Origin: Rhizobium sp. WSM4643
GTDB taxonomy: Bacteria; Pseudomonadota; Alphaproteobacteria; Rhizobiales; Rhizobiaceae
DNA: 64,000 bases
Assembly (NCBI RefSeq): GCF_025152745.1
Contig: NZ_CP104043.1
Span: 62,001-126,000 of the forward strand
Direction: 5' to 3'
Made by a program: the position numbers and the translations under genes. This document shows positions 62,213-64,000 of this stretch, piece by piece (positions within the stretch are counted from its first letter, which is position 1; each line of letters begins with the position of its first letter). The notes below the pieces were generated by a model that had not been told where the DNA came from, did not search any database, and saw only the letters and a list, made by a program, of their open reading frames with translations.

Positions 62213-63223
62213 CTAATCCTTGAAAACTTGTTTCCAGTCAGCCTTCATATCGACGACGGTCCAGCCGGTGATTGCGGCCGCATCGAGCGCCTTGTCGAGG
62301 CGGCCGAATTCGGTATCGCGGTCGTAGGCATATTCACGCTCCGCATCGGTGTGATGGATCAGCACGCCGAGTCTGGCCGGTGCGCCTGCCATGGTCGTCC
62401 ATTGCAGCATTTGGAGATCTCCGTCGGAATTGCCGAAGGCGGCAATCGGCCGCCGGCCGATCTGCTGGTTGATCCCGACGGGTTTGCCGGCCTTGTCGTC
62501 GATGAAGTTGACTTCGGGCAGGCGGTAGAGGGTTGGCGTGTCATCCTGCATCCTGAACTCGGTCTTGATCGACGAGCCGATTACCTGCTCGGGCGGGACG
62601 CCGTAGACTTTTTCCGCCCATGGCCGCATGAACTCTATGCCTCCGCCTGAAACGATGAAGGTCTTGAAACCGTTGGCGCGGAGATAGGCGAGAAGCTCGA
62701 CCATCGGCTGATAGACGAGTTCTGTGTAGGGCCGCTTGAATTTTGGGTCACGGGCCGACGCCAGCCAATCGGTGACGATCTTCTGGAAATCGCTGCTGGT
62801 CATTCCGGCATGCGTGGTCATGATGAGCTCGACGAGGCCCTTTTCGCCCGACGCCGCAAGCGTCTTCATGTCGCCGTCAAGCACAGCCTTGAATGGCTGC
62901 GTCTCCTTCCATTCCGGATGCTGCGGAGCAAGCGTCTTCACGCGGTCCAAAGCGAAGGCCAATTGAACGTACATGGGATGCTCCACCCACAGGGTACCGT
63001 CATTGTCGAATACGGCAATCCGTTCGGTTTCCGGGACGAAGTCGGGCGATCCCTGGCCAGTGACCTTTTCGACGAAAGAGACGATGGCAACCTTCGAAGC
63101 TGTATCGTTCCAGGAGGGCAAAGGATCGCTTTGAGAGAATGCAGAAGTGGCATGAACCAGTGCGACACCGAGCGCAATGATCATCAGGCAGATCAATCGC
63201 GGCGCCGAGCGGACAAAAGACAT
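62213..63223 (-). CDS. Exported HAD-superfamily phosphatase
   Basis: A 336-aa protein with a signal peptide (MSFVRSAPRLICLMIIALGV, cleaved near AFSQ) and the HAD motifs: DxDxT as FDNDGTLW (72-79), the Ser motif FIVSGGGIEF near 191-200 and the late acidic motif FGNSDGDLQML near 262-272. It resembles periplasmic phosphoserine-phosphatase-like HAD proteins. The substrate is unknown. It lies between a cytochrome and an arylsulfatase gene, all minus, with a 72-bp gap to the cytochrome gene. Confidence 0.85.
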   Translation of the reverse strand: MSFVRSAPRLICLMIIALGVALVHATSAFSQSDPLPSWNDTASKVAIVSFVEKVTGQGSPDFVPETERIAVFDNDGTLWVEHPMYVQLAFALDRVKTLAPQHPEWKETQPFKAVLDGDMKTLAASGEKGLVELIMTTHAGMTSSDFQKIVTDWLASARDPKFKRPYTELVYQPMVELLAYLRANGFKTFIVSGGGIEFMRPWAEKVYGVPPEQVIGSSIKTEFRMQDDTPTLYRLPEVNFIDDKAGKPVGINQQIGRRPIAAFGNSDGDLQMLQWTTMAGAPARLGVLIHHTDAEREYAYDRDTEFGRLDKALDAAAITGWTVVDMKADWKQVFKD

Positions 63224-63299
63224 CGGTCATCCTCCGGGGTTGGCAACAGGGAGAAACAGAAAACGGGCGGCGGCCCCTCGCAGAGCCGCGGCTCTTCGA

Positions 63300-64000
63300 T
63301 CAGTTCCCGGTCGGGAGGGTGAGCGTCACACCTTCCTTGGCGAGCTGATCACGCACCCACTGAAAGCGCTCGTAGTTCGAGAGCGTGATCGGACCCGTGT
63401 AGCCGACGCTTTGCATCTTTCTCGGAGGATACTTGACGTAGGTCGCCATGATTTTCTGGAGTTCTTCGCCCATGACAACGCCCATCCATGTACGTTCGGT
63501 GAAGTTGTTCATGAAAATATCGTAGCGTTCCTGCGGATCCTGCCAGAGGTCGAACACCTGGGGAACCGTTGCCACGTATTTGTCCGGGCCTTTCCAGCCG
63601 AGGTTGGAATCGACTGCCAGTCCGCCGGTCTGCGCTCCGTCGTCGCCGCGAAGATTGAACGCAAACTTGTAGTTATTGACCCTGATGGCACCTGGCGACA
63701 GCTCATTTTCGGTGAAATAGAACCAGGATTTCCGTTCCGATTTCCCCGTGCCGAGGAGGATCGGCGACATGTCGTAACTGTCGAAAATGATCGGCTTGTT
63801 TTCGCGGTCCTCGGTCGGAAGGGGGACCGCGCCGACGGCAGCGAATGTTGCCATCAGATCGAGACCGCCGACAATGTCGTGGTTCTTGGTGCGGGGTTTG
63901 ATCTTACCCGGCCAGACGGCGATCGCAGGGACGCGATTACCGCCCTCGCGCAACGTACCCTTCGTGCCACGAAACGGCGTGTACCCAGCGTCCGGATAGA
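63300..64000 (-). CDS. Arylsulfatase (C-terminal part; N-terminus off the right edge)
   Basis: The visible 233 codons run in from the right edge without a start and end at TGA 63300-63302. The motifs TPFRGTKGTLREGGNRVP and AIAVWPGKI correspond to the late alkaline-phosphatase-fold core of sulfatases, and VPQVFDLWQDPQERYDIFMN to the C-terminal subdomain. The catalytic Cys/Ser motif (CxPxR) lies outside the window, so formylglycine dependence cannot be checked. It heads the minus-strand extracytoplasmic cluster seen here. Confidence 0.85.
   Translation of the reverse strand, partial: YPDAGYTPFRGTKGTLREGGNRVPAIAVWPGKIKPRTKNHDIVGGLDLMATFAAVGAVPLPTEDRENKPIIFDSYDMSPILLGTGKSERKSWFYFTENELSPGAIRVNNYKFAFNLRGDDGAQTGGLAVDSNLGWKGPDKYVATVPQVFDLWQDPQERYDIFMNNFTERTWMGVVMGEELQKIMATYVKYPPRKMQSVGYTGPITLSNYERFQWVRDQLAKEGVTLTLPTGN

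Overview
The window looks like chromosome or chromid DNA of a Rhizobium-group alphaproteobacterium (R. leguminosarum / R. etli type). This rests on high GC, dense ATGA-type gene overlaps, RIME-like and other rhizobial intergenic palindromes, a PcaQ-regulated pca cluster, a rhizobial hut layout and a CyaC-like redox cyclase. No rRNA, tRNA or CRISPR array was seen.

Layout. 1-5000: a partial DUF3095 gene, a small methyltransferase, an ABC exporter, and a divergent Rrf2 regulator / thioredoxin-reductase-like flavoprotein pair, with two degraded gene remnants between them. 5170-11990: seven co-directional membrane or AAA genes (DUF805, DUF4129, DUF4350, MoxR, DUF58, SpoIIM-like, RDD), a conserved but functionally undefined system. 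12112-13462: an IS110-family element apparently inserted at the end of a rhizobial repeat, with a structured leader that may be a bridge RNA. 13485-20306: FkbM methyltransferase, ferredoxin-adenylate cyclase (cyaC-like), glycosyltransferase, deacetylase, hydrolase, GFA protein and MBL hydrolase.

20806-36195 is a catabolic block. Tandem FCD regulators lie beside a QsuB-type 3-dehydroshikimate dehydratase. Divergent from that gene are an ABC transporter, type II dehydroquinase (aroQ), a Gfo/Idh oxidoreductase and a shikimate-dehydrogenase-like protein. pcaB-G-H-C-D and the activator pcaQ follow. Together they would take quinate/shikimate-type compounds to protocatechuate and on to 3-oxoadipate; pcaIJ and pcaF are not in the window.

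36215-43034 is mixed: ICMT-like methyltransferase, Xre-RES toxin-antitoxin pair, hydrolase, ArsR-SRPBCC-GST operon, DUF982, DUF899 and a J-domain protein. 43210-57312 is histidine utilisation: hutI-H-G-U-D on the minus strand, hutF-hutC divergent, a second HutC-type regulator, and an amino-acid ABC transporter whose last gene is a histidine-ammonia-lyase homologue that lacks the Ala-Ser-Gly MIO tripeptide. 57327-64000 is an all-minus extracytoplasmic cluster: two predicted outer-membrane barrels, an eight-haem cytochrome with HEAT/TPR repeats, an exported HAD phosphatase and a partial arylsulfatase.

Starts were chosen from Shine-Dalgarno position and family N-termini. All functional calls are from motif recognition without database searches.
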